Shown: positions 30,484-40,971, counted from the first letter of the stretch. The stretch: 64,000 nt of DNA from Streptomyces jeddahensis (GCF_001642995.1 NZ_LOHS01000107.1:1-64000); one strand, 5' to 3'. Made by a program: numbers and translations. The notes: generated by a model not told the origin, from the letters alone.

Positions 30484-32478
30484 TCACGCTCCCCTGGTGG
30501 CGACGAGGACGGCGACAACCGCCAGGACGGCGGAGCCGGCGAGCAGCACGCTCAGGTAGGTCTGCACATTGCCGGTCTGGGCACGGCGCACGGCCGTGCC
30601 GAGCCAGCGGGGGGCGGTGCCCGCACCGCGTACGTAGGTGTCGACGACCTCGCGGTCGAGGAACCGGACAAGTTCGGCGCCTGCGCGCACGGGGCGTACG
30701 AACAGGGCGCTGTAGACGGCGTCGAGGTGGAAGCCGGCCGCCGCGTGGCGGTGCAGCGGGCCGAGCAGCAGACGGCCCGGGTCGGCCGGGTCGGGGGCAT
30801 AGGCCACGTCTCCGTACGCGGGGGCGTGGGTGGCAATGGCCTCGGCCTCGACCACTCCGGCATCCGCCTCGGGGTGGGCCGCGACCGCGCCCAGGGGGAC
30901 GCGGGCGGCGAGCGTGGTGGTGTGCCGCCAAGCGCCGTAGGTGACCAGTCCGCCGACGAGGGCCAGACCTGTGCCGAGAACGGAGGTGGTGAGGGTCGGG
31001 GTGAGCGGGTGACCGTCGAACCAGTCGGGCAGCAGGCCCGCGGTGAGCCCGAAGGCGAGGGACGGCACGGCGAGCACCCACAGGACGGCGTTCATGACGA
31101 CGGGCTGCGGGCCGTGGTCCGGGGCCTCGGCGCCGTGGCCGCGGAAGGCGAGCAGCCACAGCCGGGTGGCGTAGGCGGCGGTGAGGATCGCGGTGACCAG
31201 TCCCGAGACGAGCACGATCCAGCCCGCTGATCCGGGGACGGCCCCGGCTTCACCGGCGGCGGCGTGCTCGGCGGCGCCCAGCACGGCCTCCTTGGAGAAG
31301 AAGCCTGCGAAGGGCGGGATCGCGGCGAGCGCGAGGAGCGCCACGGTCATCGTCCAGTAGGCGTCGGGGACGCGGCTGCGCAGGTCCCGCATCCGGGACA
31401 TGGCGGCCAGCGAGTTGGTGCCCGCGGCATGGATGATCACGCCCGCGGCGAGGAACAGCAGCGCCTTGAAGGCGCCGTGCGAGAGGAGGTGGAACACGGC
31501 GGCACCGCGGTCGCCGACGGCCAGGGCGCCGGTCATATAGCCGAGCTGGCCGATGGTCGAGTAGGCGAGGACGCGCTTGATGTCGTCCTGGGCGAGCGCG
31601 GCCAGCGCCGAACCGGTCATCGTGACGGCGGCCATGACGGCCAGGACGACCAGGGCGGCCGCCGACGCGGCGAAAACGGGCAGGAGCCGGGCGATGAAGT
31701 AGACACCGGCGGCGACCATCGTCGCGGCGTGGATCAGCGCAGAGACGGGGGTGGGGCCGGCCATCGCGTCGGGAAGCCAGGTGTGCAGCGGGAACTGCGC
31801 GGACTTGCCCGCGACGCCGGCCAGCAGCAGCAGCGCGATCAGCGTCGGATGGTCGAGCGCGCCGCTCGCGACGGCCCCGAGGACGGTCGTGATGCGAAAC
31901 GACCCGGCGTCGGCGGCGAGGGCGAACAGACCGAAGAGGAAGGGGACGTCGCCGAGCTTGGTGACCAGGAAGGCCTTCAGAGAGGCGGCCCGTGCCTCGG
32001 GCGTCTCCCAGTAGTGGCCGACGAGGAAGTACGAGCAGATGCCCATGATCTCCCAGCCGACCAGCAGCACGATCAGGTCGCCGGAGTAGACGACGAGCAG
32101 CATCGCGGAGGTGAAGAGGGAGATGAGCGCCGCGTACGAGGGGTAGCGCGGGTCGTCGCGCAGATAGCCCGTGGAGTAGATCTGCACGCACGACGCGACC
32201 AGGCCGACCAGTACGGCGACGAGGACGGCGAAGCCGTCGAGGTGGAGGGCGAGTTCGACGGGGACCGAGCCGGTGGGGGTCAGCTCGGTGGCCGCGTTGA
32301 TCGCGCGCCCGCCGCCCTGGCGGACGGCGACCAGCACCGCGAGGACCGTCGCCGTCAGGGTGGGCAGGACGGCGAGGGGGCGTACGTAACCGGGGGCGGT
32401 GCGGCCGAGCAGGAGGCCGGCGGCGGCACCCAGGAACGGAAGGAGAGGGACGAGTACGGCAAGGGTCGTGGTGGTCAC
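30484..32478 (-). CDS. nuoL: NADH-quinone oxidoreductase subunit L
   Basis: NuoL, 664 aa, is the distal antiporter-like subunit with the long lateral helix. [29 protein letters not shown] is the hallmark (written here in part: [17 protein letters not shown]), with [14 protein letters not shown] and [15 protein letters not shown] further on. The GTG start overlaps the nuoK stop (GTGA). The C-terminal part ends in a final span, [16 protein letters not shown] then [18 protein letters not shown]. Confidence 0.95.
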   Translation of the reverse strand: MTTTTLAVLVPLLPFLGAAAGLLLGRTAPGYVRPLAVLPTLTATVLAVLVAVRQGGGRAINAATELTPTGSVPVELALHLDGFAVLVAVLVGLVASCVQIYSTGYLRDDPRYPSYAALISLFTSAMLLVVYSGDLIVLLVGWEIMGICSYFLVGHYWETPEARAASLKAFLVTKLGDVPFLFGLFALAADAGSFRITTVLGAVASGALDHPTLIALLLLAGVAGKSAQFPLHTWLPDAMAGPTPVSALIHAATMVAAGVYFIARLLPVFAASAAALVVLAVMAAVTMTGSALAALAQDDIKRVLAYSTIGQLGYMTGALAVGDRGAAVFHLLSHGAFKALLFLAAGVIIHAAGTNSLAAMSRMRDLRSRVPDAYWTMTVALLALAAIPPFAGFFSKEAVLGAAEHAAAGEAGAVPGSAGWIVLVSGLVTAILTAAYATRLWLLAFRGHGAEAPDHGPQPVVMNAVLWVLAVPSLAFGLTAGLLPDWFDGHPLTPTLTTSVLGTGLALVGGLVTYGAWRHTTTLAARVPLGAVAAHPEADAGVVEAEAIATHAPAYGDVAYAPDPADPGRLLLGPLHRHAAAGFHLDAVYSALFVRPVRAGAELVRFLDREVVDTYVRGAGTAPRWLGTAVRRAQTGNVQTYLSVLLAGSAVLAVVAVLVATRGA

Positions 32479-32867
32479 GCGGCGGCCTCTGTCTTGTCTG
32501 CCATGGCGGGGGCGGCCGTTTCGGTGTCGTCGTCCTCGGGGCCCGGGCGTGCCTCGGCGGTGTCGCGGAGCTTGTCGATGTCCGAGGTGCCGCGGGCGCG
32601 GTAGACGGCCAGCACGATCGCGAGGCCGATGCCGATCTCGGCGGCGGCGATGGCGATGGTGAAGAGGGTGAGCGCCTGGCCGGAGTGCAGGGTGTCGCGG
32701 GCGGCCTGGCTGAGCCAGACGTCGAAGGCGACGAGGTTGAGGTTGACGGCGTTGAGCATCAGCTCGACGGACATCAGCACAAGGATCGCGTTGCGGCGGG
32801 CCAGGACGCCGTACAGGCCGGTGCAGAAGAGGAGGACGGAGAGCACGGCGGGATAGGCGAGGTGCAT
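32475..32867 (-). CDS. nuoK: NADH-quinone oxidoreductase subunit K
   Basis: NuoK, 130 aa, is a three-span subunit. [40 protein letters not shown] (with the conserved membrane Glu) and [21 protein letters not shown] (second conserved Glu) are all present. Residues 101-130 form an acidic tail ([20 protein letters not shown]) about 25 residues longer than usual. Start and stop overlap the neighbours by 1 and 4 nt. Confidence 0.95.
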   Translation of the reverse strand: MHLAYPAVLSVLLFCTGLYGVLARRNAILVLMSVELMLNAVNLNLVAFDVWLSQAARDTLHSGQALTLFTIAIAAAEIGIGLAIVLAVYRARGTSDIDKLRDTAEARPGPEDDDTETAAPAMADKTEAAA

Positions 32868-33547
32868 CAGCGGGCCCCTTCCTTGCCGGACGCCGCCTCG
32901 TCCTTGCCGGACGCCGCCTTGATCTCGTCGGACTCCGCCTTGTCCTTGCCGGACGGCGCCTTGTCCTGTGATCGCGGCGGTCGTTCGCCCTCGGCTGCCG
33001 CCTTGCGGGACAGGACGATGGCGCCGACGAGGGCGGCGAGGAGCAGGACCGAGAGCGCCTCGAACGGGAGCACCCAGCTCTGGAAGAGGCTGGCTCCGGT
33101 CACGGCAGTCGAGCCGTCGGAGCCGGCGGCCGCGGCTGTGGCGGCGTCCAGGTCGATCCATGTCGTACGGAACGCGTCGACCACGACCCAGATCAGGGTG
33201 GCGGCCGAGGCGACGGCCACGGTCAGCGCCGCCCAGCGGTTGCCGGAGTCGGCGTCCGGGGAGCGGCCGATGGGGGCCTTGGTGAGCATCAGCCCGAAGA
33301 GGAGGAGGACCACGACGGAACCGACGTAGATGAGGACCTGCACCCAGGCGATGAACTCGGCCGTCAGCAGGAGGTACTCGACGGCGAGACCGCCGAGCGC
33401 CACCACCAGCCACAGGGCGGCATGCACCAGCTGCTTGGTGGTGACGGTGACGATCGCGGCGCCGAGCGTGACGACGCCGACCAGCAGGAAGGCGATCTCG
33501 ACACCCGTCGGGGACAGGAAACCGGGGCTGCTCGCTGCGAGGGTCAC
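32867..33547 (-). CDS. nuoJ: NADH-quinone oxidoreductase subunit J
   Basis: NuoJ, 226 aa, five membrane spans ([60 protein letters not shown] and others). The GTG start 33547 overlaps the nuoI stop by 4 nt. The last 45 residues are an added hydrophilic tail built of repeated ASGKD-like units ([21 protein letters not shown]), absent from standard NuoJ. The stop shares one nucleotide with the nuoK ATG. Confidence 0.93.
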   Translation of the reverse strand: MTLAASSPGFLSPTGVEIAFLLVGVVTLGAAIVTVTTKQLVHAALWLVVALGGLAVEYLLLTAEFIAWVQVLIYVGSVVVLLLFGLMLTKAPIGRSPDADSGNRWAALTVAVASAATLIWVVVDAFRTTWIDLDAATAAAAGSDGSTAVTGASLFQSWVLPFEALSVLLLAALVGAIVLSRKAAAEGERPPRSQDKAPSGKDKAESDEIKAASGKDEAASGKEGAR

Positions 33548-34236
33548 GCGGGTCCCTCCTGTCCGGGGGTGTCGGCGGCGCCCGCCGCGGGGCGACCACC
33601 GGCCGTGGAGGAACCACCAGCCGCGGAGGGGCCACCCGCCGCGGGGGGCCCACCGGCAGCCTCGGGGGCGCTGGGCTGCTCCTGTTCCTGGGCGGCGGCC
33701 AGCTTCTCGGCGGTCTTGCGGGCGGCGGCGAGCTCCTTGGGCTCCTCCGCTCCCGGATCGAGGGCGGGCGGGGCCGGGACCGTCCACATCCACTCGCGGA
33801 GCTTGTCGCGCTCGTGGGTGAGGTCGCGGATGTCGGTCTCGGCGTACTCGAACTCGGGGGACCAGAACAGCGCGTCGAAAGGACACACCTCGATGCAGAT
33901 ACCGCAGTACATGCAGAGCGAGAAGTCGATGGCGAACCGGTCGAGGACGTTGCGGCTGCGTTCGCGCCCGCCTGGCGTGGCGGCCGGGATCGTCTCCTTG
34001 TGGGAGTCGATGTAGATGCACCAGTCCGGGCACTCGCGTGCGCACAGCATGCAGACGGTGCAGTTCTCCTCGAACAGACCGATGACACCGCGGGTGCGCG
34101 GCGGAAGCTCGGGCTGGACGTCCGGGTACTGCGCGGTGACGGACTTCCTCGTCATCGTGCGGAGGGTGACGGCCAGGCCCTTGGCGAGGCCGGAACCGGG
34201 AATGCGGGACCGCGTGGGCGGGAGCGACTCGGCCAC
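33544..34236 (-). CDS. nuoI: NADH-quinone oxidoreductase subunit I
   Basis: NuoI, 230 aa, carries the two 4Fe-4S clusters N6a and N6b. Cysteines are at C59-C62-C65-C69 ([12 protein letters not shown]) and C108-C111-C114-C118 ([12 protein letters not shown]). The GTG start (34234-34236) is 2 nt after the nuoH stop. From about residue 155 the protein has an extra Glu/Ala-rich helix, then a Gly/Ala/Pro repeat tail ([14 protein letters not shown]), roughly 50-60 residues more than the usual protein. Cluster ligands are intact, so electron transfer should be possible. Confidence 0.94.
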   Translation of the reverse strand: MAESLPPTRSRIPGSGLAKGLAVTLRTMTRKSVTAQYPDVQPELPPRTRGVIGLFEENCTVCMLCARECPDWCIYIDSHKETIPAATPGGRERSRNVLDRFAIDFSLCMYCGICIEVCPFDALFWSPEFEYAETDIRDLTHERDKLREWMWTVPAPPALDPGAEEPKELAAARKTAEKLAAAQEQEQPSAPEAAGGPPAAGGPSAAGGSSTAGGRPAAGAADTPGQEGPA

Positions 34237-34238
34237 GG

Positions 34239-35207
34239 TTACTGGATCACCACCTTGACGACGCCGGTGAGGGCGATCTGGGCGAGGGCGAGCGGGACGA
34301 GGAGGGTCCAGGAGAGCTTCTGGAGCTGGTCCTCGCGCAGCCGCGGATAGGTCACGCGCAGCCAGATCACGATGAAGGCGAGCACGGCCGTCTTGAGGAG
34401 GGTCCACACCCAGCCGAGCCCGTCGGCGCCCCACGGGCCGTGCCAGCCGCCCAGGAACAGGACGGTGGTGAGGCCGCACAGGACGACGATGCCGGCGTAC
34501 TCGGCGAGCAGGAACAGAGCGAAACGGAGGCCCGTGTACTCGGTGTAGGCACCGAAGATGATCTCCGAGTCGGCGACCGGCATGTCGAAGGGCGGCCGCT
34601 GGAGCTCGGCCAGGCCCGCGACGAAGAAGACGATGGCGCCCACGATCTGCCAGGGCAGCCACCACCACTCGAAGGCGTTGACGATGCCCGGGAGGGAGAC
34701 GGTCCCCGCCGCCATCGCCACCGAGGCGGCGGTGAGCAGCATCGGCAGCTCGTACGCGAGGAGCTGCGCGGCGGTGCGGAGGCCGCCGAGGAGGGAGAAC
34801 TTGTTGGCAGAGGCCCACCCGGCCATCAGGGAGCCGAGCACGCCGACGCCCATGACGGCGAGTACGAAGAAGATGCCCGCGTCGACGAGCACCCCGACAG
34901 CACCCTCGCTCGGCCCGATCGGGATGGCGACCAGGACCAGGAGGTACGGGAGCAGGGCGACGGCGGGGGCGAGCTGGAAGATACGGCGGTCGGCGCCGGC
35001 CGGTACGACGTCTTCCTTCTGCGCGAACTTCACGCCGTCGGCGACGAGCTGGGCCCAGCCGTGGAAGCCGCCCGCGTACATGGGGCCGAGGCGGCCCTGC
35101 ATGTGCGCCATCACCTTGTGCTCGGTCTGGCCGATGATCAGCGGCAGCGTGAGGAAGACGACGAAGACGACGAGGAGTCGCAGAGCGACGTCGAGAGCGT
35201 CGTTCAC
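34239..35207 (-). CDS. nuoH: NADH-quinone oxidoreductase subunit H
   Basis: NuoH, 322 aa, is the membrane subunit forming the entrance of the quinone chamber. [58 protein letters not shown] and [19 protein letters not shown] are the conserved loops. Its GTG overlaps the nuoC stop by 4 nt and has GGAGGC. In ordinary operons nuoD, E, F and G stand between nuoC and nuoH; here they are missing. Confidence 0.95.
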   Translation of the reverse strand: MNDALDVALRLLVVFVVFLTLPLIIGQTEHKVMAHMQGRLGPMYAGGFHGWAQLVADGVKFAQKEDVVPAGADRRIFQLAPAVALLPYLLVLVAIPIGPSEGAVGVLVDAGIFFVLAVMGVGVLGSLMAGWASANKFSLLGGLRTAAQLLAYELPMLLTAASVAMAAGTVSLPGIVNAFEWWWLPWQIVGAIVFFVAGLAELQRPPFDMPVADSEIIFGAYTEYTGLRFALFLLAEYAGIVVLCGLTTVLFLGGWHGPWGADGLGWVWTLLKTAVLAFIVIWLRVTYPRLREDQLQKLSWTLLVPLALAQIALTGVVKVVIQ

Positions 35208-36637
35208 TGCGGGCCTCCTGGGCGGTCGTCGGTGTGGGTGGGGGCCGGGGACTCGGGGTCGGCCGGGGACTGGGGTTTGGTGGGGTCGTCGGGTGACCCG
35301 GTGTTCTGGGTCCGCTCGGCGGGCTCAGCGGGCTCGGCAGACTCTGCGGGCTGGGCAGGCTCGGCGGGCTCGGGGGGCTCGGCGGGCTCGGTGCCCTCCG
35401 GCTCCCGGGAATCGGCTGCCGGAGATTCGGCTGCCCGGGGCTCGGAGCCTGGCGCCGTGGCGGCCGGTTTCTTCTGCGCGGACGCGTCGTCCGGCTCGTC
35501 GAAGGCGGGCCGTGCGTGGTGCCAGGGAGCGTCGGCGCTACGGCCCGGGGCGCTGCGGCCGGCCGCAGCCGTGGCCTCCCGCTCGGCGGCCGCAGCCGTG
35601 TCCGGCCGCTTCGCGGACGCGTCGGCGCCCTGCCGCTCCTCGCGCTGGGACGCCGAGCCTTCCGACGCGCTCCGTACGCGTCGCGGCCCGCGAGCCGCGG
35701 GTGCCTGAGCTGCGGGCGCCTCCGCACCTTCAGCCTGCGCACCAGCAGCGGGTGCCCCTCCAGCCTGCGTACCACCAGCGGGCGCACCCTCAGCCTGCGC
35801 AGCCTGGACACCTTCAGCCTGCGCACCTTCAACCGGCGCAGCCCCAGCCGTCGTACCCCGCTGACTGGCCGACCCCTCGCTCACGCTGCGCGACCGGCGC
35901 GGGGTCGCCGCCCCCGCCTGCCCCGTCGCGGCCTCCGCCCCGGCGGCCGCGGCTGCCGCCGCCCCCGTCTGGCTGGCCGACCCCTCGCTCGCCGTACGCG
36001 TACGGCGGACCGGGCGGTCTCCCGCGGCGGCGGCGCGGGCGGCCCCTCGTGCCGGGCGGGCCGGGGCAGCGGGGAGCTGGCCCTTCAACGGCCCCCACTC
36101 GTTGGGGTCGGGTACGCCCGGGGGCAGCATCTGACGGCGCTTAGGCCCGCCGTGCTCGGACTCCCCCGGCTCCTTCGCGCCCGGCCAGGCCTTGGCGACC
36201 CGGGCCGCGAGCACGAAGTCCTTGCGCAACGGGTGCCCCTCGAAGCCATCCGGCAGGAGGAGCGGCGTCAGACCCGGGTGGCCCTCGAAGGCCACGCCGA
36301 ACATCTCGTGGGTCTCGCGCTCGTGCCAGGCCGCGCCCGCGTAGACGCCGACCGCGGACGGCAGTACGGGCGCGTCGTGCGGAACGGTCGTACGGACCAG
36401 GAGGCGGCGTACCGGCGCGAGCGCCACCACGTGCGCCGAGACGCGGAAGCCCGTCCCGGGCTCGTCCACGGCGCTCAGCCAGTCGAAGTAGGTGCAGCCG
36501 AGCACGGAGCGCGCGGTCTCCAGGGCCGCCGTCCAGGAGGACGGGGGCACGTCGACCGTCAGCAGGTCGTACGCCTCCTCGGCCGTCGCGTCCGCACCGA
36601 AGAGTTCCTCGACGGGGGCGGTGAGCCAACCGGTCAC
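35204..36637 (-). CDS. nuoC: NADH-quinone oxidoreductase subunit C with long repetitive tail
   Basis: Residues 1-185 are the 30-kDa subunit: [34 protein letters not shown] and [16 protein letters not shown]. The remaining 290 residues (total 477) are low-complexity, Ala/Pro/Glu/Gly-rich sequence. It contains three spaced copies of RR-x-R-[ST]-x-SEGSASQ (about 211-224, 247-260, 319-332) and a closing run of EPAEP/AESAEP units. The GTG start overlaps nuoB by 4 nt. No NuoD domain is fused. The tail has the same codon bias as the rest and no stop, so it is expressed if the gene is; its role is unknown. Confidence 0.9.
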   Translation of the reverse strand: MTGWLTAPVEELFGADATAEEAYDLLTVDVPPSSWTAALETARSVLGCTYFDWLSAVDEPGTGFRVSAHVVALAPVRRLLVRTTVPHDAPVLPSAVGVYAGAAWHERETHEMFGVAFEGHPGLTPLLLPDGFEGHPLRKDFVLAARVAKAWPGAKEPGESEHGGPKRRQMLPPGVPDPNEWGPLKGQLPAAPARPARGAARAAAAGDRPVRRTRTASEGSASQTGAAAAAAAGAEAATGQAGAATPRRSRSVSEGSASQRGTTAGAAPVEGAQAEGVQAAQAEGAPAGGTQAGGAPAAGAQAEGAEAPAAQAPAARGPRRVRSASEGSASQREERQGADASAKRPDTAAAAEREATAAAGRSAPGRSADAPWHHARPAFDEPDDASAQKKPAATAPGSEPRAAESPAADSREPEGTEPAEPPEPAEPAQPAESAEPAEPAERTQNTGSPDDPTKPQSPADPESPAPTHTDDRPGGPQ

Positions 36638-37365
36638 TGGGACGCCTCCCCCGGAACGGGCGGCTTCACCAAGCCGCTCTGCAGCGCCGCGGCCGAAGGC
36701 CGCGCCGCACCGGCACCCGAGCCCGCACCAGCGCCCGCACCAGCCCCGTACCGCTCCCCCAGCGACTCCCGCGCGATCTTCTCCTGCAGCTTGAGGATGC
36801 CCTGGAGCAGCGCCTCAGGGCGGGGCGGGCAGCCGGGCACGTACACGTCGACCGGGATGATCTGGTCGACGCCCTTCGTCACGGAGTACGAGTCCCAGTA
36901 CGGGCCGCCGCAGTTGCTGCAGGCGCCGAACGAGATGACGTACTTGGGCTCGGGCATCTGCTCGTAGAGCCGCTTCACGGCCGGGGCCATCTTGTCCGTC
37001 ACCGTCCCGGACACGACCATCAGGTCGGCCTGGCGCGGGCCGGGCGCGAACGGGATCACGCCGAGCCGGATGAAGTCGTGCCGGGCCATGGACGCGGCGA
37101 TGAACTCGATGGCGCAGCAGGCGAGCCCGAAGTTGAAAACCCACAAGCTGTAACGGCGGCCCCAGTTGAGGATCACCTTCATCGGCTCGGGGGCGAGCCG
37201 GGCCAGCGCCCCGAGCCGCTTCGGCTCGGGAAGCAGCACGGGTTCAGGCGTGGTCACGGGTCCGGGCGTGGTCACATCCGTGTCGCCCTGGGTCACGACA
37301 TCGGTGTCGCCCTGGGCCACGCCCACGTTCTGCGTCACATCCGTGTCGCGCGGGGTCACGCCCAT
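36634..37365 (-). CDS. nuoB: NADH-quinone oxidoreductase subunit B
   Basis: NuoB, 243 aa, binds cluster N2, the last electron carrier before quinone. Ligands C83, C84 (LACCAIEF), C149 (GACSNCGG) and C179 (PGCPPRP) are all present. Residues 1-40 are an added repeat leader ([22 protein letters not shown]). The C terminus has a Gly-Ala run ([15 protein letters not shown]) near 212-226. The ATG at 37365 has GAAGGG upstream and overlaps the end of nuoA by 10 nt. Confidence 0.94.
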   Translation of the reverse strand: MGVTPRDTDVTQNVGVAQGDTDVVTQGDTDVTTPGPVTTPEPVLLPEPKRLGALARLAPEPMKVILNWGRRYSLWVFNFGLACCAIEFIAASMARHDFIRLGVIPFAPGPRQADLMVVSGTVTDKMAPAVKRLYEQMPEPKYVISFGACSNCGGPYWDSYSVTKGVDQIIPVDVYVPGCPPRPEALLQGILKLQEKIARESLGERYGAGAGAGAGSGAGAARPSAAALQSGLVKPPVPGEASQ

Positions 37366-37883
37366 GTCAGGACGCCCTTCTTGTATGCGTACAGCAGGCC
37401 TACGGCGAGGAAGCCGAGGAAGATGAACATCTCCACCAGCGTCGTCGCCCCGTAACCGGGCGCGGCGAACACCGTGGCCCACGGGAACAGGAAGATCGAG
37501 TCCACGGCGAAGATCACGTAGAGGAAGGCGTAGACGTAGTAGCGGACCTGGGTGTGCGCCCAGCCCTCGCCTACCGGGTCGACGCCGCACTCGTACGTCA
37601 GCAGCTTCTCGGGCGTGGGGACGACGGGCCGCAGCAGCCGTCCCGCGCCGAAGGCGACGGCGACGAAGAGGACGCCGATGACGGCGAGCAGCCCGACGAC
37701 GGAGTACGCCTGGAAGTAGTCGGCGGCCACGTAGTCGGCCGCGAAGTGGTCGGCTGCCACGTAGTCGGCCGCGAGGCCGCCGGACGCGACGTATCCCCCT
37801 GAGAGGTCGCCCACGGCGACGTGGACACCCGCGACGTCGCCCGCAGCGACGTGGCCTGCCGCGAGAACGGTCGGTTCCGGCAC
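37356..37883 (-). CDS. nuoA: NADH-quinone oxidoreductase subunit A with repeat N terminus
   Basis: NuoA, three-span subunit, 175 aa from the GTG at 37883, which has CGAGGGG 5 nt upstream; an ATG at 37904 has no ribosome binding site. The core begins about 60 residues in ([21 protein letters not shown]) and continues with [14 protein letters not shown] and [20 protein letters not shown]. The N-terminal 55 residues are a repetitive Ala/Val/Asp/Tyr stretch ([20 protein letters not shown]). An internal GTG could give a normal-length protein, so the true start is uncertain. First gene of the operon. Confidence 0.88.
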   Translation of the reverse strand: MPEPTVLAAGHVAAGDVAGVHVAVGDLSGGYVASGGLAADYVAADHFAADYVAADYFQAYSVVGLLAVIGVLFVAVAFGAGRLLRPVVPTPEKLLTYECGVDPVGEGWAHTQVRYYVYAFLYVIFAVDSIFLFPWATVFAAPGYGATTLVEMFIFLGFLAVGLLYAYKKGVLTWA

Positions 37884-38149
37884 GTCCGCCCCTCGTTCCC
37901 TCATTGCGCCCGGTGCCGGGCGGCTTCGTTTCGCCCGGTGACGGGCGTTTCGTTGCGCCCCGTGATGGGCCGTGTTCGACGATCTGTACGCACGGGAGTC
38001 TAGGGCCTGCTAAAGAAACGGTAAGCGGCCCGTCATGCGTGCAGTCGGCGGGTCCCCCGCGGCGGCCCGCACGAGGTGGGGTTATCCCCAGTTAACCGCG
38101 GCGGCGGACCTCATGGCGCAACGGCGCGCGACCGGGCACGCTGGCGGCC
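37884..38149. promoter_or_regulatory. divergent promoter region, nuoA and sensor kinase
   Basis: 266 nt between the divergent nuoA and the first histidine kinase gene. It has repeats of GCGCCCGGTG/CGCCCGGTGACGGGCG type at 37905-37950 and a comparatively AT-rich stretch CTGCTAAAGAAACGGTAAG near 38008. No confident -35/-10 pair or operator was identified. Confidence 0.4.
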
Positions 38150-39463
38150 ATGACCGCACGGACCAGCACCAGCTCCAGCGCCGGGACCGCCGCCACCCAC
38201 CGACCCGGCAGCCCCGCCGCGGCAAGCGCCGCAGGCCCGCCGGACGCCGCCGCCGCAACCGCCGCAGGCACCCCGGACGACGCCGCCGCACGCGGCGACG
38301 ACCGGCTGCCGCCCGCCCGCTTCGCCTTCGACCGGCAGACCTGGAAGGAGATCGCGCATCTCCTCGCGAACCTGCCGGTGGCGCTGCTGGGCTTCACCTA
38401 CGTGATGACGGTGCTCTTCACCGGGGCCTGGCTGACGGTGACGGTGATCGGGTTTCCGCTGCTCGCGGCCGGTCTGATGGGCGCGCGACAGCTGGGCAAG
38501 CTGGAGCGGGCGCGTGCCAGGGCGCTGCTCGGGGTGCGCGTCGACGAGCCGAGTCCACTGCCGCTGCGCGGGCGCGGCGGCTTCTTCCCACAGCTGTGGC
38601 TGGCCCTGAAGGACCCGGTGGGCTGGCGCACCGTGCTCTACGAGTTCATACGGCTGCCGTGGGGCGTGCTCACGTTCACGGTGACGTTCACGTCGCTGTT
38701 CGTCCTGTGGCCGGTCCTGCCGTTCATCGCGCGCGGGCTCACCAACGCCGACCGGGCCATGGTGCGCGGGTTGCTGTCGCCGTCCGACGAGCTGGAGCGC
38801 CGCATCGCCGAACTGGAGTCGGACCGGGGTGTCGTGGTCGACACGGCCGCGGCGGACCTGCGCCGTATCGAGCGCGATCTGCACGACGGCGCGCAGGCCC
38901 GGCTGGTCAATCTCGCGATGGGGCTCGGGCTGGCCAAGGAGAAGCTCCTGGAGGACCCCGATGCGGCCGCCGCGATGGTCGAGGAGGCGCACGGCGAGGT
39001 GAAGCTGGCCCTGCAGGAGCTGCGCGACCTGGCACGCGGCATCCACCCGGCCGTCCTCACCGACCGCGGCCTCGACGCGGCCCTCTCCTCGGTGGCGTCG
39101 CGCTGCACCGTGCCGGTGCAGGTGACCGCCGATCTGGACGCGCGCCCGGCGGCCGCCATCGAGGGCATCGCGTACTTCACGGTCTCCGAGCTGTTGCAGA
39201 ACGTCAGCAAACACAGCGGTGCGCGTTCCGCGTCCGTGGACGTGTGGCGCGCGGACCAGCGGCTGCTGATCCAGGTACGGGACGACGGGCGCGGCGGTGC
39301 GCGCCTGGAGGGCGGGACGGGGATGGCGGGGCTCGCGGAGCGGCTCGGCGCGGTCGACGGGCTGTTCGTGATCGACTCCCCCGCGGGCGGGCCGACGACG
39401 ATCACGGCCGAACTGCCCTGGCGGGACCGGACGGACGACGGCTCGGCACCCAAGAAGCCTTGA
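38150..39463 (+). CDS. sensor histidine kinase (HisKA_3, DesK/NarL type)
   Basis: A 437-aa kinase. Residues 1-52 are an Ala/Gly/Pro-rich leader. About 65-200 is a membrane sensor domain with paired hydrophobic segments (LLANLPVALLGFTYVMTVLF and WLTVTVIGFPLLAAGLMG, then a second pair). The phosphoacceptor H245 is in IERDLHDGAQARLVNLAM. The ATPase is C-terminal with N box VSELLQNVSKH and G boxes RDDGRGG and GTGMAGLAERL. It is followed by a close paralogue and then a LuxR-type regulator, so the three probably form one signalling unit. Upstream, divergent, is the nuo operon. Confidence 0.9.
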   Translation: MTARTSTSSSAGTAATHRPGSPAAASAAGPPDAAAATAAGTPDDAAARGDDRLPPARFAFDRQTWKEIAHLLANLPVALLGFTYVMTVLFTGAWLTVTVIGFPLLAAGLMGARQLGKLERARARALLGVRVDEPSPLPLRGRGGFFPQLWLALKDPVGWRTVLYEFIRLPWGVLTFTVTFTSLFVLWPVLPFIARGLTNADRAMVRGLLSPSDELERRIAELESDRGVVVDTAAADLRRIERDLHDGAQARLVNLAMGLGLAKEKLLEDPDAAAAMVEEAHGEVKLALQELRDLARGIHPAVLTDRGLDAALSSVASRCTVPVQVTADLDARPAAAIEGIAYFTVSELLQNVSKHSGARSASVDVWRADQRLLIQVRDDGRGGARLEGGTGMAGLAERLGAVDGLFVIDSPAGGPTTITAELPWRDRTDDGSAPKKP

Positions 39464-39588
39464 GCTTGAGGTAGGGAAAACCCCCGCCTCAAGACGCCGA
39501 CGGACTCCATGGTTCACGGCCCCCGTCGCCAGCACTGTTGACGTACGACGACAGCCGGGCACCGAGCAGAAACGGACGGGCGACAGCG

Positions 39589-40971
39589 ATGGCCACGGAG
39601 TACGGACAGGGGTACGGGCGGCGCGACCGAACCGGGTTCGGCTGGGCGGGCGGCGAGGAACCGGCGCGGCGGCACGTCCTGCCGGCCGGGCTGCGCGCGC
39701 CGTTCGAGGGGCGCACCTGGCGCGAGTTCGGCTATCTGATGCTGAGCCTGCCGATCAGCATCGTGATGTTCACCTTCGCCGTCACGATGCTGTCGCTCGG
39801 CGCGGGTCTCCTGATCACCTTCCTCGGCATCCCCGTGCTCGCCGTGGCGCTCGCGGGCTGCCGCGGACTCGGCGCGCTGGAGCGGACCCGGGCCAGGGCG
39901 CTCCTGCGCCTGGACGTAGCGGACCCGGAACCGCTCCGGCGCCCGGAGCCGCTCCGACCCCACGAACGCAGCGGCGCGCTGTCCTGGGTGACCGCGCTCC
40001 TGAGGAGCGGCGCCTCCTGGCGGCATCTCGTGTACGCGATCGTGCACTTCCCGTGGGCGGTGTTCGCCTTCTCGGTGGCGCTGTCCTTCTGGACGTACGG
40101 CTGGGCGATGCTGACGTATCCGCTGTGGCAGTGGGTCTTCCCGATGTACGTGGGCGTCGGCGGTATCCAGCTCTACGGCGACGGCACGCACAGCGTCTAC
40201 CTGGACAACCCGTTCGAGATCACGGTGACCGCGCTGGTCGGGCTGCTGATCACGCTGGCCACACCGTGGATCCTGCGGGCCCTGACCACCGTGGACCGGC
40301 TTCTGGTCTCGGGCCTGCTGGGCCCGTCGCGGCTGGCCACGCGGGTGGTGGAGCTGGAGTCGGACCGCGGGGTCGTCGTCGACACGGCCGCGGCCGACCT
40401 GCGCCGTATCGAGCGCGATCTGCACGACGGCGCCCAGGCCCGCCTGGTGAACCTCGCCATGGATCTGGGACTCGCCAAGGAGAAGCTGGCTCAGGACCCG
40501 GAGGCTGCGGCGCGCATGGTGGACGAGGCGCACGGCGAGGTGAAGACGGCGCTGCAGGAGCTGCGCGACCTGGCGCGCGGCATCCACCCGGCCGTCCTCA
40601 CCGACCGCGGCCTGGACGCGGCCCTGTCCGCGGTGGCCTCCCGGTGCACGGTCCCGGTCCGGGTCGAGGTGGACCTGCCGTCCCGCCCGGCGCCCGCGAT
40701 CGAGGGCATCGCCTACTTCACGGTCTCCGAGCTGCTGCAGAACATCAGCAAGCACGCGCGGGCGACCCGGGCCGTCGTCGACGTGTGGCGTGTCGACGAC
40801 CGGCTGCTGCTGCAGGTCGCGGACGACGGCGTGGGCGGCGCGGCGGTCGCGAAGGGCTCCGGTCTCGCGGGCCTCGCCGAGCGGCTGGACGCCGTCGACG
40901 GCATCCTCGTCGTCGACTCCCCGCCGGGAGGCCCGACGCGCGTGACGGCCGAGCTGCCCTGGCGCGGCTGA
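39589..40971 (+). CDS. sensor histidine kinase, paralogue of the upstream kinase
   Basis: A 460-aa kinase of the same architecture. The membrane sensor spans about 45-235 with the same order of segments, H279 is in IERDLHDGAQARLVNLAM, the N box is VSELLQNISKHARA and the glycine box GSGLAGLAERLDAVDG. The catalytic half is nearly identical to that of the preceding gene, whereas the sensor part is more divergent and has an extra loop (about 190-205, GGIQLYGDGTHSVYLDN). I prefer ATG 39589 to the TTG at 39538. It arose by tandem duplication and sits 290 nt before the response regulator. Confidence 0.9.
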   Translation: MATEYGQGYGRRDRTGFGWAGGEEPARRHVLPAGLRAPFEGRTWREFGYLMLSLPISIVMFTFAVTMLSLGAGLLITFLGIPVLAVALAGCRGLGALERTRARALLRLDVADPEPLRRPEPLRPHERSGALSWVTALLRSGASWRHLVYAIVHFPWAVFAFSVALSFWTYGWAMLTYPLWQWVFPMYVGVGGIQLYGDGTHSVYLDNPFEITVTALVGLLITLATPWILRALTTVDRLLVSGLLGPSRLATRVVELESDRGVVVDTAAADLRRIERDLHDGAQARLVNLAMDLGLAKEKLAQDPEAAARMVDEAHGEVKTALQELRDLARGIHPAVLTDRGLDAALSAVASRCTVPVRVEVDLPSRPAPAIEGIAYFTVSELLQNISKHARATRAVVDVWRVDDRLLLQVADDGVGGAAVAKGSGLAGLAERLDAVDGILVVDSPPGGPTRVTAELPWRG

